Positions 27,131 through 34,010 of a stretch of DNA of 64,000 bases are shown here, piece after piece (the first letter of the stretch is position 1; the number at the start of each line of letters is the position of its first letter). Made by a program: the position numbers and the translations under genes. The stretch comes from CAWGGS01 sp046704745 (GTDB lineage Bacteria > Desulfobacterota > Desulfobulbia > Desulfobulbales > Desulfocapsaceae), in assembly GCA_046704745.1 (NCBI GenBank), contig JBJKRL010000063.1:59510-123509 (forward strand). The letters run 5' to 3'. The notes beneath the pieces were generated by a model. The model was not told where the DNA came from. It worked only from the letters and a program-made list of their open reading frames with translations, and did not search any database.

Positions 27131-27283
27131 TTAAAGATTGCCCAGGGCCCAGGCCACCAGGAGCCAGAGAATTGCCGTGGCCCCGGTTGCCCAGAACAAT
27201 CGCCTTCCTATTCCCCAACTCAGTGGGGACGAAAATCGGTTTGTATTCCAATCGGGTTTTTGCTGTTTCGGCCGGATTCCCAT
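27131..27283 (-). CDS. 50-aa single-pass membrane protein upstream of the metal ABC genes
   Basis: Short ORF from ATG 27283 (AAAGG seven bases upstream) to TAA at 27131, 12 bases before the ATPase start codon. N-terminal part is polar and basic (MGIRPKQQKPDW); the C-terminal half is one clear membrane helix (FWATGATAILWLLVAWALG). Its spacing and strand place it in the same transcript as the ABC genes. No family recognised; it could be a small accessory subunit of the transporter. It is too short to be the missing binding protein. Confidence 0.6.
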   Translation of the reverse strand: MGIRPKQQKPDWNTNRFSSPLSWGIGRRLFWATGATAILWLLVAWALGNL

Positions 27284-27455
27284 TGCATCCTTTAGATGAA
27301 AAATGTTATCGTTTGTAAAGTAGTTTTTCCGTGAAAAAAACTAAAGAGGGAATAGTTGTTTTCCCTGTATGCTTATAAAAAAAGATATGATACGCTGTAA
27401 TTGCCAGATAGTTTTCTGATTGTTAAAATGATATCCAAGCTATCATTATTGATAA

Positions 27456-27899
27456 ATGATGTCAACTAAGAATATCGATAGAACGCTGTCCAAAGAAGAG
27501 TTGAGAAAACAGTTCAATAAAATAGGACTGCGATTTACTCCGCAAAGAGAAACGGTCTGGCGGCTCTTTGAACGCAACCCTGCCGGGTTAACCATATCTC
27601 GAGCCATTGCCCTTCTTGCCCGGCAACAGATAGGCCAGGCGACCGTCTATCGAACCATCAAAGCGCTTCAGGAAACCGGGTACTTAAAATGGGTACACGA
27701 CCATACCGGTGAACATCGCTTCGTCGCCACCAGGCCCGGTCACTCTCACATGCTTGTCTGCAGGTTGTGTTCGAAGACTATTGAATGCAGTGATTGCGAT
27801 CTTTCGGTCTTGGAAAAGCTTATTGCCAAACAGACAGGTTTTGCCGTTGAAGGCCATTATCTCGAATTTTTCGGCCTCTGTTCGAAATGTAGACATTAA
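27456..27899 (+). CDS. Fur/Zur/PerR-family transcriptional regulator
   Basis: A 147-residue protein with an N-terminal winged helix (RFTPQRETVWRLF, QIGQATVYRTIKALQETGYLKWV) and a C-terminal dimerisation/metal domain. The motifs HRFVATRPGHSHMLVCRLCSKTIECSDCDL and GLCSKCRH give two CxxC pairs for structural zinc; the HxHxH-type regulatory site is reduced to GHSHML. Divergent from the metal transporter operon, so Zur-like control of that operon is likely, but Fur or PerR roles cannot be excluded. A Fur-type box lies just downstream of it. Confidence 0.9.
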   Translation: MMSTKNIDRTLSKEELRKQFNKIGLRFTPQRETVWRLFERNPAGLTISRAIALLARQQIGQATVYRTIKALQETGYLKWVHDHTGEHRFVATRPGHSHMLVCRLCSKTIECSDCDLSVLEKLIAKQTGFAVEGHYLEFFGLCSKCRH

Positions 27900-27959
27900 T
27901 TTGTAATAACAAAACTACTAATTACAGGTAGTTGTATAGCTCGAAAAAAATTATCTAAG

Positions 27960-27978
27960 AATGATAATCTTTATCATT
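27960..27978. promoter_or_regulatory. Fur-type box
   Basis: AATGATAA-TCT-TTATCATT, a perfect 8-3-8 inverted repeat matching the Fur consensus (GATAATGATAATCATTATC) at most positions. It overlaps the first bases of a -35 element. Confidence 0.75.
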
Positions 27979-28004
27979 GCAATTCCCTCAGAATCGCGTA
28001 TCAT
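27977..28004 (+). promoter_or_regulatory. sigma-70 promoter overlapped by the Fur box
   Basis: TTGCAA at 27977-27982 and TATCAT at 27999-28004 with a 16-base spacer, five of six consensus bases at the -10 and four or five at the -35. Transcription should begin near 28011 and run toward rubrerythrin. Confidence 0.6.
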
Positions 28005-28010
28005 AGTCTC

Positions 28011-28268
28011 AATGTAACACAGAAATCAGGGAACATCCTTCATCCAGCGTTGGGGTGCGCCTTTGTAGGCCGTCTTCAGTGCGGTTAGAGCTGCAAAAGC
28101 AGATGTACTTTTATGCCGTTGCCGGTGTCTGCTTTTCTTGTTTGCCAAAAGTTCAAGTAAGTCCTTTCATTGTACGTTGCGAGCATCGGCATTGAAAAAA
28201 GCGAACCTTTGACAGCGGACGCTCACAGTGAAGGCGGTCTACAGGCACAAGCCGCCGAGGTTTTTTTA
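28011..28268 (+). ncRNA. candidate Fur-controlled untranslated RNA or long rubrerythrin leader
   Basis: The ~350 bases between the Fur-box promoter and the rubrerythrin start have no well-supported ORF but have two hairpins: a perfect 9-base AAAAGCAGA / TCTGCTTTT (28095-28103 and 28128-28136) and a GGCGG...CCGCC structure (28233-28256) followed by GAGG and seven T residues. Either could end a small RNA of about 125 or 255 bases, in the style of an iron-responsive sRNA, or attenuate the rubrerythrin gene. Confidence 0.4.
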
Positions 28269-28360
28269 TGGGTTGAATGTGGCCGGAAAACAACGGCCAT
28301 ACAGATTGGGAATGGAGGATTCTCTTCGTTAATCATCCAAATCATTGTAAGGAGGAAAGT

Positions 28361-28861
28361 ATGCCATCAACATCCGAAAATTTACAGGAAGCCTTTGCCG
28401 GTGAAAGCCAAGCCAACCAAAAGTATCGAGCATTTGCTAAAGCTGCAGAGAAAGAAGGGCTTGTCAACATTGCTAAGCTTTTTAAAACCACTGCCGAAGC
28501 GGAGCGAATCCATGCAGAGGGGCACTTAAAGGCCCTGGAACATGTGGGATCAACTGTTGAAAATCTGCAGGCGGCAATCGACGGCGAGACTTTTGAATTT
28601 ACCGAGATGTATCCACCGATGGTGGAAAAAGCTAAGGCAGACGGTCATAAGGCAAAAACAATGTTTACCTTTGCCATTAAAGCCGAAGCAGTTCATGCCA
28701 AGCTGTATAAATTGGCCATTGAGGCTGCCAAAGCAGGCAGGGACTTGGATGTGAAGGATTTTTATCTCTGCCCGATTTGTGGACATATAGAATTCGGCAA
28801 CCCACCGGAAAAGTGTCCGGTCTGCGGCGCCAAACAATCCGCCTACGTCACTGTAGCCTGA
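28361..28861 (+). CDS. rbr: rubrerythrin
   Basis: A 166-residue peroxide-reducing protein of anaerobes. The start at 28361 is set by AAGGAGGAAAGT. An N-terminal ferritin-like diiron domain carries the paired motifs GESQANQKYRAFA, EAERIHAEGH, and the second half AIKAEAVHAKLY (EXXH patterns). A C-terminal rubredoxin-like domain has CPICGH and CPVCGAK for the FeS4 site. It protects against hydrogen peroxide using reduced rubredoxin or ferredoxin. It is preceded by the Fur-box promoter region. Confidence 0.97.
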   Translation: MPSTSENLQEAFAGESQANQKYRAFAKAAEKEGLVNIAKLFKTTAEAERIHAEGHLKALEHVGSTVENLQAAIDGETFEFTEMYPPMVEKAKADGHKAKTMFTFAIKAEAVHAKLYKLAIEAAKAGRDLDVKDFYLCPICGHIEFGNPPEKCPVCGAKQSAYVTVA

Positions 28862-28867
28862 TTTACG

Positions 28868-28902
28868 CAAGGAGCATATCGCCAAATGCGGTATGCTCCT
28901 TG
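28868..28902 (+). terminator. hairpin after rubrerythrin
   Basis: 11-base stem CAAGGAGCATA / TATGCTCCTTG just past the stop codon; no clean T tract follows. Confidence 0.6.
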
Positions 28903-29783
28903 GCCCATTGTAGCTCTCCCTTTAAAAATGCCAGCAACCGAACAACACAAGCGGGCTTTCCCTTCTTTTTATTGCTTACCCGGATTATGTGTACCTTTGA
29001 AAAGCTGTAAATAACAAATCGGAGCAGTTCATTGCTTCCGGCCCCTGCTCTGTGGTCTCTCTCCTGTGGACCACTGCGGACATATAAACCACCCTGGTTT
29101 ATGATCAATTGCGGACCTCCTGTGCAACCCTTCAGGCCTGATGCTGAAAGCCCTTGGGCTGCCGTGATACGTCGGTTATCGCCGGAATTCGCCTCCTGTG
29201 TTGTTGAGAGGTACGGTTAAACCGGATGAGCCTGTTTTTCCAGCAATCGGTATTCTATCAAGTTAATTTTCCGGGTAAAAAAGTAAAATTGTGTGCAGAT
29301 GATTAAAAACTTGTAGAAATAGAAAAAGGACGTTAGGATTATTGTAGAAATACTGTTTTTGTTAAGGGTATCATCAGCCCGAAAATCCCATGAACATTTT
29401 GACGCACAATATGTATTATGCTGTTTTGGCTGTAAAAGATTAAGAAAACAGCAGTCGATTGTTCGACACAATGTTCACCGAAAAGTATCCCGAAAGATGT
29501 GTCTTGGGGTACGAGCTGATCCTGCTGCATCCGAAATCATCCATCTGCTTTGTTGCCCCAGTCAATACGCATGACAGCACCACGCGCATCGACCGGCATC
29601 TTTACGAGCAGCCGTCTCAGCCCGTGAAAAATCATGACTCGAAATGAGGAGTAATTTTTTGCTATTCTGGGCGATTGTACCTGTTCTTGGCATGGGGAGG
29701 TGATGAGAAACGCCGGAAGGAAAGATACGCCCAGTCTACTGGAACGCTGTCATTGAATTCTCAAACGCATAGGAGGTTTAATT
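28903..29783. other. 880-bp stretch without a supported gene
   Basis: No gene can be supported here. A short ORF at about 29471-29647 (58 codons) has protein-like composition but no ribosome site, and could be a gene remnant. The last 40 bases hold the ribosome site (AGGAGG) of the next gene. Confidence 0.4.
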
Positions 29784-31235
29784 ATGGCAAGCGAAGAGGG
29801 TGGATTATTTAAAAGCGAGGATTGGTGGTCGGTCTGGATCGGCCTCTTTATTTTTCTTCTCTCGCTCGGGGTAATGGCCGGGGTGGATCTCCTCGGCTGG
29901 GGATTTAAAGTCAATACCTGGACTGATTTTACCAAGATTGTAAGCCCGATTTCAAAAAATTATGCCGGACTTCCAGGATGGGCGGCCCTGGTGCTGACTT
30001 ATCTGGCTTTTACCGCCATCTTAGGTGTCGGGGTTAAGGCATTAGGGGGAAATGTTGGCAAATTTATTTACGGTTTTACCATTATCTTCTGGCTGACATT
30101 TATCTGTGTCGTCATTGGCGAACAGGCAAACATCGCTGTCAATACTCCAGAGGGAATGAAAAAATTCGGTATCACCTGGTCATTGAAGCTCACCGGCGAG
30201 TCAGGTCTCATCGTTGCACTGATCGGCGGGCTCATTATCGGCAATTTTTTCCCGGCCTTTGCCGAGACCCTGAAAGAGGCAACGCGGCCTGAATGGTACA
30301 TCAAGACGGCAATCGTCATCCTGGGAGCCCTGATCGGAGTGAAGGCAGCCGGTGCTCTCGGTCTGGCCTCGGCCATCATGTTTCGAGGGATGTGTGCAAT
30401 CATCGAGGCCTATCTGATCTACTGGGCGCTGGTCTATTGGCTGGCACGGAAATACTTTAAGTTCAGCAAAGAATGGGCGGCGCCACTGGCCTCAGGAATC
30501 TCAATCTGCGGGGTCTCCGCCGCTATCGCTACCGGCGGCGCCATCAGAGCCCGGCCCATTGTGCCGATTATGGTCTCCTCCCTGGTGGTCATTTTCGCAG
30601 TTGTTGAGCTGATATTTCTGCCCTTTGTAGCTCAACACATGCTGTATAAGGAGCCGTTGGTGGCAGGAGCCTGGATGGGGCTGGCGGTGAAGACCGACGG
30701 GGCCGCAGTGGCCAGCGGCCAGATCGTGGATGCCTTGATAAGGTCCCAGGCCCTGGCCGCGGACGGCGTCAAATACGAGGCGGACTGGATCATGAATACC
30801 GCAACCACCGTCAAAATATTCATTGATATCTTTATCGGTGTCTGGGCCTTTGTCCTGGCCTGGATTTGGTGTGCCTATTTTGAGAATAAACCCGGTGAAC
30901 GGGTCGGGGCCGAGGAGATCTGGAGGCGATTTCCGAAATTCGTCCTCGGGTATGTCCTGACCTTCTTTATTATGCTCATTGTCGTCATGAATGTTCCGGC
31001 TCTTAAATCCGCTGCCGGAGCAGCCACTGGTGAGGCCAATGTCTATCGCTCTTTCTTCTTCGCCTTGACCTTCTTTTCCATAGGTCTGGTGTCCAATTTT
31101 AAACGGCTTTGGGAGGAGGGGATCGGCCGGCTGGCCGTGGTATATCTGGTTTCACTCTTCGGCTTTATCATCTGGATCGGCCTGCTGATTTCCTGGCTGT
31201 TCTTCCATGGTGTGAAGCCGCCGATTATTTCATGA
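29784..31235 (+). CDS. YeiH-family putative sulfate exporter
   Basis: A 483-residue membrane protein with 12-13 hydrophobic helices. It belongs to the Cons_hypoth698/YeiH group: the central segments KTAIVILGALIGVKAAGALGL, GISICGVSAAIATGGAIRA and VVAGAWMGLAVKTDGAAVASG are characteristic. Members have been proposed to export sulfate. In a sulfur-metabolising delta-proteobacterium that would fit removal of sulfate formed by disproportionation or oxidation, but that is inference. It heads a run of small same-strand ORFs, first a 55-codon membrane protein 16 bases downstream. RBS: AGGAGG. Confidence 0.88.
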   Translation: MASEEGGLFKSEDWWSVWIGLFIFLLSLGVMAGVDLLGWGFKVNTWTDFTKIVSPISKNYAGLPGWAALVLTYLAFTAILGVGVKALGGNVGKFIYGFTIIFWLTFICVVIGEQANIAVNTPEGMKKFGITWSLKLTGESGLIVALIGGLIIGNFFPAFAETLKEATRPEWYIKTAIVILGALIGVKAAGALGLASAIMFRGMCAIIEAYLIYWALVYWLARKYFKFSKEWAAPLASGISICGVSAAIATGGAIRARPIVPIMVSSLVVIFAVVELIFLPFVAQHMLYKEPLVAGAWMGLAVKTDGAAVASGQIVDALIRSQALAADGVKYEADWIMNTATTVKIFIDIFIGVWAFVLAWIWCAYFENKPGERVGAEEIWRRFPKFVLGYVLTFFIMLIVVMNVPALKSAAGAATGEANVYRSFFFALTFFSIGLVSNFKRLWEEGIGRLAVVYLVSLFGFIIWIGLLISWLFFHGVKPPIIS

Positions 31236-31251
31236 ACGAAAGGAGGACACA

Positions 31252-31419
31252 ATGACGGAAAAACCGAAATTCACCGAAGAACTCTCAAAGATGGCGGAGG
31301 AATATGAACCGCTGACCCCTATTGAGAATAAACTCATCGCTGTAAGTTTGATAGCAGGAACGTTTCTTATAGGCCTCCTGCTCTGGGTCAGCTATACCTT
31401 TTTCCCTGGCGGACATTAA
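31252..31419 (+). CDS. 55-aa single-pass membrane protein
   Basis: ATG at 31252 with AAAGGAGGACAC upstream. N-terminal ~28 residues are charged (MTEKPKFTEELSKM), followed by one membrane helix (LIAVSLIAGTFLIGLLLWV) and a short tail. It follows yeiH by 16 bases and is almost certainly co-translated with it. Likely a small partner subunit of the transporter; no family recognised. Confidence 0.75.
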   Translation: MTEKPKFTEELSKMAEEYEPLTPIENKLIAVSLIAGTFLIGLLLWVSYTFFPGGH

Positions 31420-31493
31420 TTTTTCGGCCGCATAACCAACAGGGAACGGGGATGGCCTCGTCCCCTGTTGGCCGATATGAGGAGGCATGAATC

Positions 31494-31745
31494 TTGGAAT
31501 ATGATGAAATCCGGATAACGACCAGGCGGGAGATAGAAATCTGCCTGCGGGCCATAAAAAAACTTGAGAAACTGCTTATCGCTATGGAAAAAAAACATAG
31601 CATCACCAGTATTGAATTTTTACAGAATTTTGATCCGGAGACAGCACAGTCTGGCGAGGAGAAGGTTCGTTGGTATCAAAGCTGCATTGCGCTGCAGCGC
31701 TGGAAAGAACGTCTGGCCGAGCATCAGTGGATAATGGAGCTGTAA
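31494..31745 (+). CDS. 83-aa predicted coiled-coil protein
   Basis: TTG start with GGAGG ten bases upstream. Highly charged, helical sequence (EICLRAIKKLEKLLIAMEKKH) without membrane segment. Same strand, 74 bases after the small membrane protein. No family recognised; it may be a cytosolic partner in the yeiH cluster. Confidence 0.6.
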   Translation: MEYDEIRITTRREIEICLRAIKKLEKLLIAMEKKHSITSIEFLQNFDPETAQSGEEKVRWYQSCIALQRWKERLAEHQWIMEL

Positions 31746-31770
31746 TTTCACGTCGTACAGGCCATATTAT

Positions 31771-32034
31771 TTGCCGGAAAACCCAGCGTCTTCTCTGATG
31801 TTGAATCCATTTCTGAGAGACAGTGTCGGACGCCTTAGGTTTGGAAAATTATGGATCCCCCCTCGACCGGGGCATCCAAACCCGCCCGTCGGCCTTTTAG
31901 AAAAACGTTTCTTGCGCCGTTTTACACGAGAGGTATCCTGGAAGACCCTCACCTCCATCGAACAGGAGCGGGCAAAAGAGTATGTGAAAAGATTATTTCT
32001 TCTCAGATATGGTCTTGCAGATGGTATGCAATAG
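31771..32034 (+). CDS. doubtful 87-aa basic protein
   Basis: TTG start at 31771 without a good ribosome site. The C-terminal half (SIEQERAKEYVKRLFLLRYGLADGMQ) looks protein-like; the N-terminal half has many prolines and arginines. It could be a fourth small ORF of the yeiH cluster or not coding. Confidence 0.3.
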   Translation: MPENPASSLMLNPFLRDSVGRLRFGKLWIPPRPGHPNPPVGLLEKRFLRRFTREVSWKTLTSIEQERAKEYVKRLFLLRYGLADGMQ

Positions 32035-32109
32035 GCGGTTGAAACGTCTGTTAAGAGCGATTGCGCTCCTCTTTATCTTGGACGGATCAAGAGAGGAAGA
32101 ATGGGGAAA

Positions 32110-32796
32110 TCAGCGCAGGATAAATCCCAGCACCTTCAGATTGCGGGCCCATGTTTTCCAGGGGCCTGAGAGAAAGGTTGCAGTCATTTGCTGCGGGTCA
32201 TAGATAACGATGGTGTCCTGGTCGAGATGACACTTTCGATCATAGTTGGTATGGCTCAGACGCAGCCGCCATGTTCCTTTTTCGTTTGGTGTGGCCTGCT
32301 CGACATAGGCCGGATGCCCGGTGGGCATTCCCCGCCTGATGTTCATATCCAGGACAAGAACGGAACCGGCCGTCGGGTGCATGGTCGTATTACCGTTTTT
32401 ACGGGCACAGGAAAACCATTGGACCGGGCTGGTATCTCCCAATCGGCAGGTCATGATGCCGGTACGGCAACGGGCGTAGATAAGGCTCTGGGGTTGACAG
32501 CGGCCGTGGATCTGATGGCCTTTTTTAGTCTTAACCGTCGCCGGTTGCAGATTGTAGCACATGCCGCGGTGATTTTCGCTCTCCAGGATCCTTTGGATAT
32601 CCATGCCGGTGGGCTGCGCTTCCTGTGGTGGAGCAACCTCGGTGACAGCATGGGAAGGGGCCTTCTTTTTTTCCACACCGGGCGGCATGTTGTTCTGTGT
32701 TGTGGAACCGGGAGGGAGCAATTGAGCGCAGCCGATGGAAAGGACGATCCAAACGAGGCAGAGGAAGAAGGAGGCCGGGAAAATTCGTTTGGTCAT
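32110..32796 (-). CDS. lipoprotein, possibly CHAP-like
   Basis: A 228-residue lipoprotein: signal peptide with lipobox LSIGCA at ~20-25, then a proline-rich linker. The C-terminal part contains GSVLVLDMN followed by GHPAYVEQA, a pattern like the histidine half of a CHAP/NlpC amidase domain, and several cysteines (CYNL, CQPQ, CRTG, CRLG). The matching catalytic cysteine is not obvious, so enzymatic activity is uncertain. It is last in a four-gene minus-strand run starting with the PBP1b gene, which favours an envelope role. Confidence 0.6.
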   Translation of the reverse strand: MTKRIFPASFFLCLVWIVLSIGCAQLLPPGSTTQNNMPPGVEKKKAPSHAVTEVAPPQEAQPTGMDIQRILESENHRGMCYNLQPATVKTKKGHQIHGRCQPQSLIYARCRTGIMTCRLGDTSPVQWFSCARKNGNTTMHPTAGSVLVLDMNIRRGMPTGHPAYVEQATPNEKGTWRLRLSHTNYDRKCHLDQDTIVIYDPQQMTATFLSGPWKTWARNLKVLGFILR

Positions 32797-32814
32797 GGGT
32801 TGGCCGTATTCCCC

Positions 32815-33519
32815 TTATCGAGATTTCTCTTCGAGAAAATGCTGCATAGCCGGAGATATCCCCAAAGCCAGGGCAAGCCGGTCCAGCCATTTTCGTTCGG
32901 CATCGGTGTCTATGGTAATAGCCAGAGCTGCAACCGAATACATGGTCTGGGCAACCACAGGTTGGTGGATGCCGGCAGTGAGTTGGTCAATGCTCTTGGG
33001 GTTTTGCAATTCCTGTAAGAGAACCAGTTTTTCTTCCCGGTTCAATTCATGCTGTCGAAATTTTTCCAGGATCTTCGCCTCTTCTTCACTGTCGATCTGT
33101 CCGTCAACGGCCGCAGCGGCTATCATTGCCTGGATCATCCTATGGGCCAATTGCGGACCATCGAACTGAACGGCAGGTGCGTTTGTCCCTTGATCTGCAG
33201 CAGGTATGGCCGGGGGAGCTTTTGGTGAAGATGGTTGAAGTGGAGGTGGACAGGCAGGTGCCGGATTCTTTCGCCCCGGCAGTGGTGGCGGAGTCGATGC
33301 CGCAGACGACAGGGGCGGCGGAACCGCCTGACCGGATGCGGGCGTGGCGTTTTGATTTTTCAGGATTTCAAAGGCCCCGACACCAAGTCCGATCAAGGTC
33401 ATGAGACCGCCGCCTGCGCTCAACTGCGAGGCAAGCGAGGAGCCGATGCCGCCCGAACGTGAACCGGAACTCATTGCTCCGGCAAGCATTTTCCCAAGCA
33501 ATTGTTCAGCGTTGAACAT
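32815..33519 (-). CDS. DUF533 / TerB-like protein
   Basis: A 234-residue protein. N-terminal MFNAEQLLGKMLAGAM and a glycine/serine-rich stretch with a hydrophobic helix (GGLMTLIGLGVGAFEIL), then a proline-rich linker (about 70-110), then a helical domain (MIQAMIAAAAVDGQIDSEEEAKIL ... ALALGISPAMQHFLEEK) typical of DUF533/TerB-like domains with acidic metal-binding-type loops. Function unknown. Same strand as the flanking lipoprotein genes. Confidence 0.8.
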   Translation of the reverse strand: MFNAEQLLGKMLAGAMSSGSRSGGIGSSLASQLSAGGGLMTLIGLGVGAFEILKNQNATPASGQAVPPPLSSAASTPPPLPGRKNPAPACPPPLQPSSPKAPPAIPAADQGTNAPAVQFDGPQLAHRMIQAMIAAAAVDGQIDSEEEAKILEKFRQHELNREEKLVLLQELQNPKSIDQLTAGIHQPVVAQTMYSVAALAITIDTDAERKWLDRLALALGISPAMQHFLEEKSR

Positions 33520-33542
33520 ATCCTTCTCCTTTTTACGATTTT

Positions 33543-33986
33543 CTATCTGCTGCCTGAACCGGTCTGTCCATAGGCCTTATGCAAGAGAAGCCTGTTGGAA
33601 CGTTTGAGTTCCAAGTCCTGATCGGCAAGGCTGTCGGATCTAAGACAGAATTGAATGGCCTGTTCATAGGAGCCCTGAGCATATTTGGCCTCTCCCATGG
33701 CATGATAATACCAACCGTTTCTCGGTTCCAGCCGCAGTGCCCGGCTAAGAAGCATTTCCGCCCGGTTATACTCTTTTTTTCGCATGGCGGCTTGGGCATC
33801 GCGATAAAGACTGTAGGCAGGACCCTTTTGGGGTTGTGGCATGGGCGGGAATGCTTTCTGTTCAGGGGGATAGATGTTCGGCTCTTGCGGATAATAAACC
33901 CGGCGCTGCGCACATCCGTTGAGAACAAGAGAGAGAAAAAACAGCAGGAGGCAGAGTTGCAATAGTTTATGGATAGTGGTGTTCAT
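33543..33986 (-). CDS. TPR-containing lipoprotein
   Basis: A 147-residue lipoprotein: signal peptide with lipobox VLNGCA, proline-rich linker, then one to two TPR-like repeats (AAMRKKEYNRAEMLLSRALRLEPRNGWYYHAMGEAKYAQGSYEQA). It lies just after the PBP1b gene, so it may assist peptidoglycan synthesis in the periplasm as LpoB or YbgF-type TPR proteins do, but there is no sequence link to LpoB. Confidence 0.75.
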   Translation of the reverse strand: MNTTIHKLLQLCLLLFFLSLVLNGCAQRRVYYPQEPNIYPPEQKAFPPMPQPQKGPAYSLYRDAQAAMRKKEYNRAEMLLSRALRLEPRNGWYYHAMGEAKYAQGSYEQAIQFCLRSDSLADQDLELKRSNRLLLHKAYGQTGSGSR

Positions 33987-34010
33987 TGTATTTTTAAAAA
34001 GTGTTATTAG

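Noticed and set aside
29459..29647. 62-codon ORF
   Set aside because: No Shine-Dalgarno and no recognisable family; could be a remnant but cannot be supported.
30632..31606. Minus-strand ORFs opposite yeiH and its small partners
   Set aside because: Shadow frames of strongly coding plus-strand genes.
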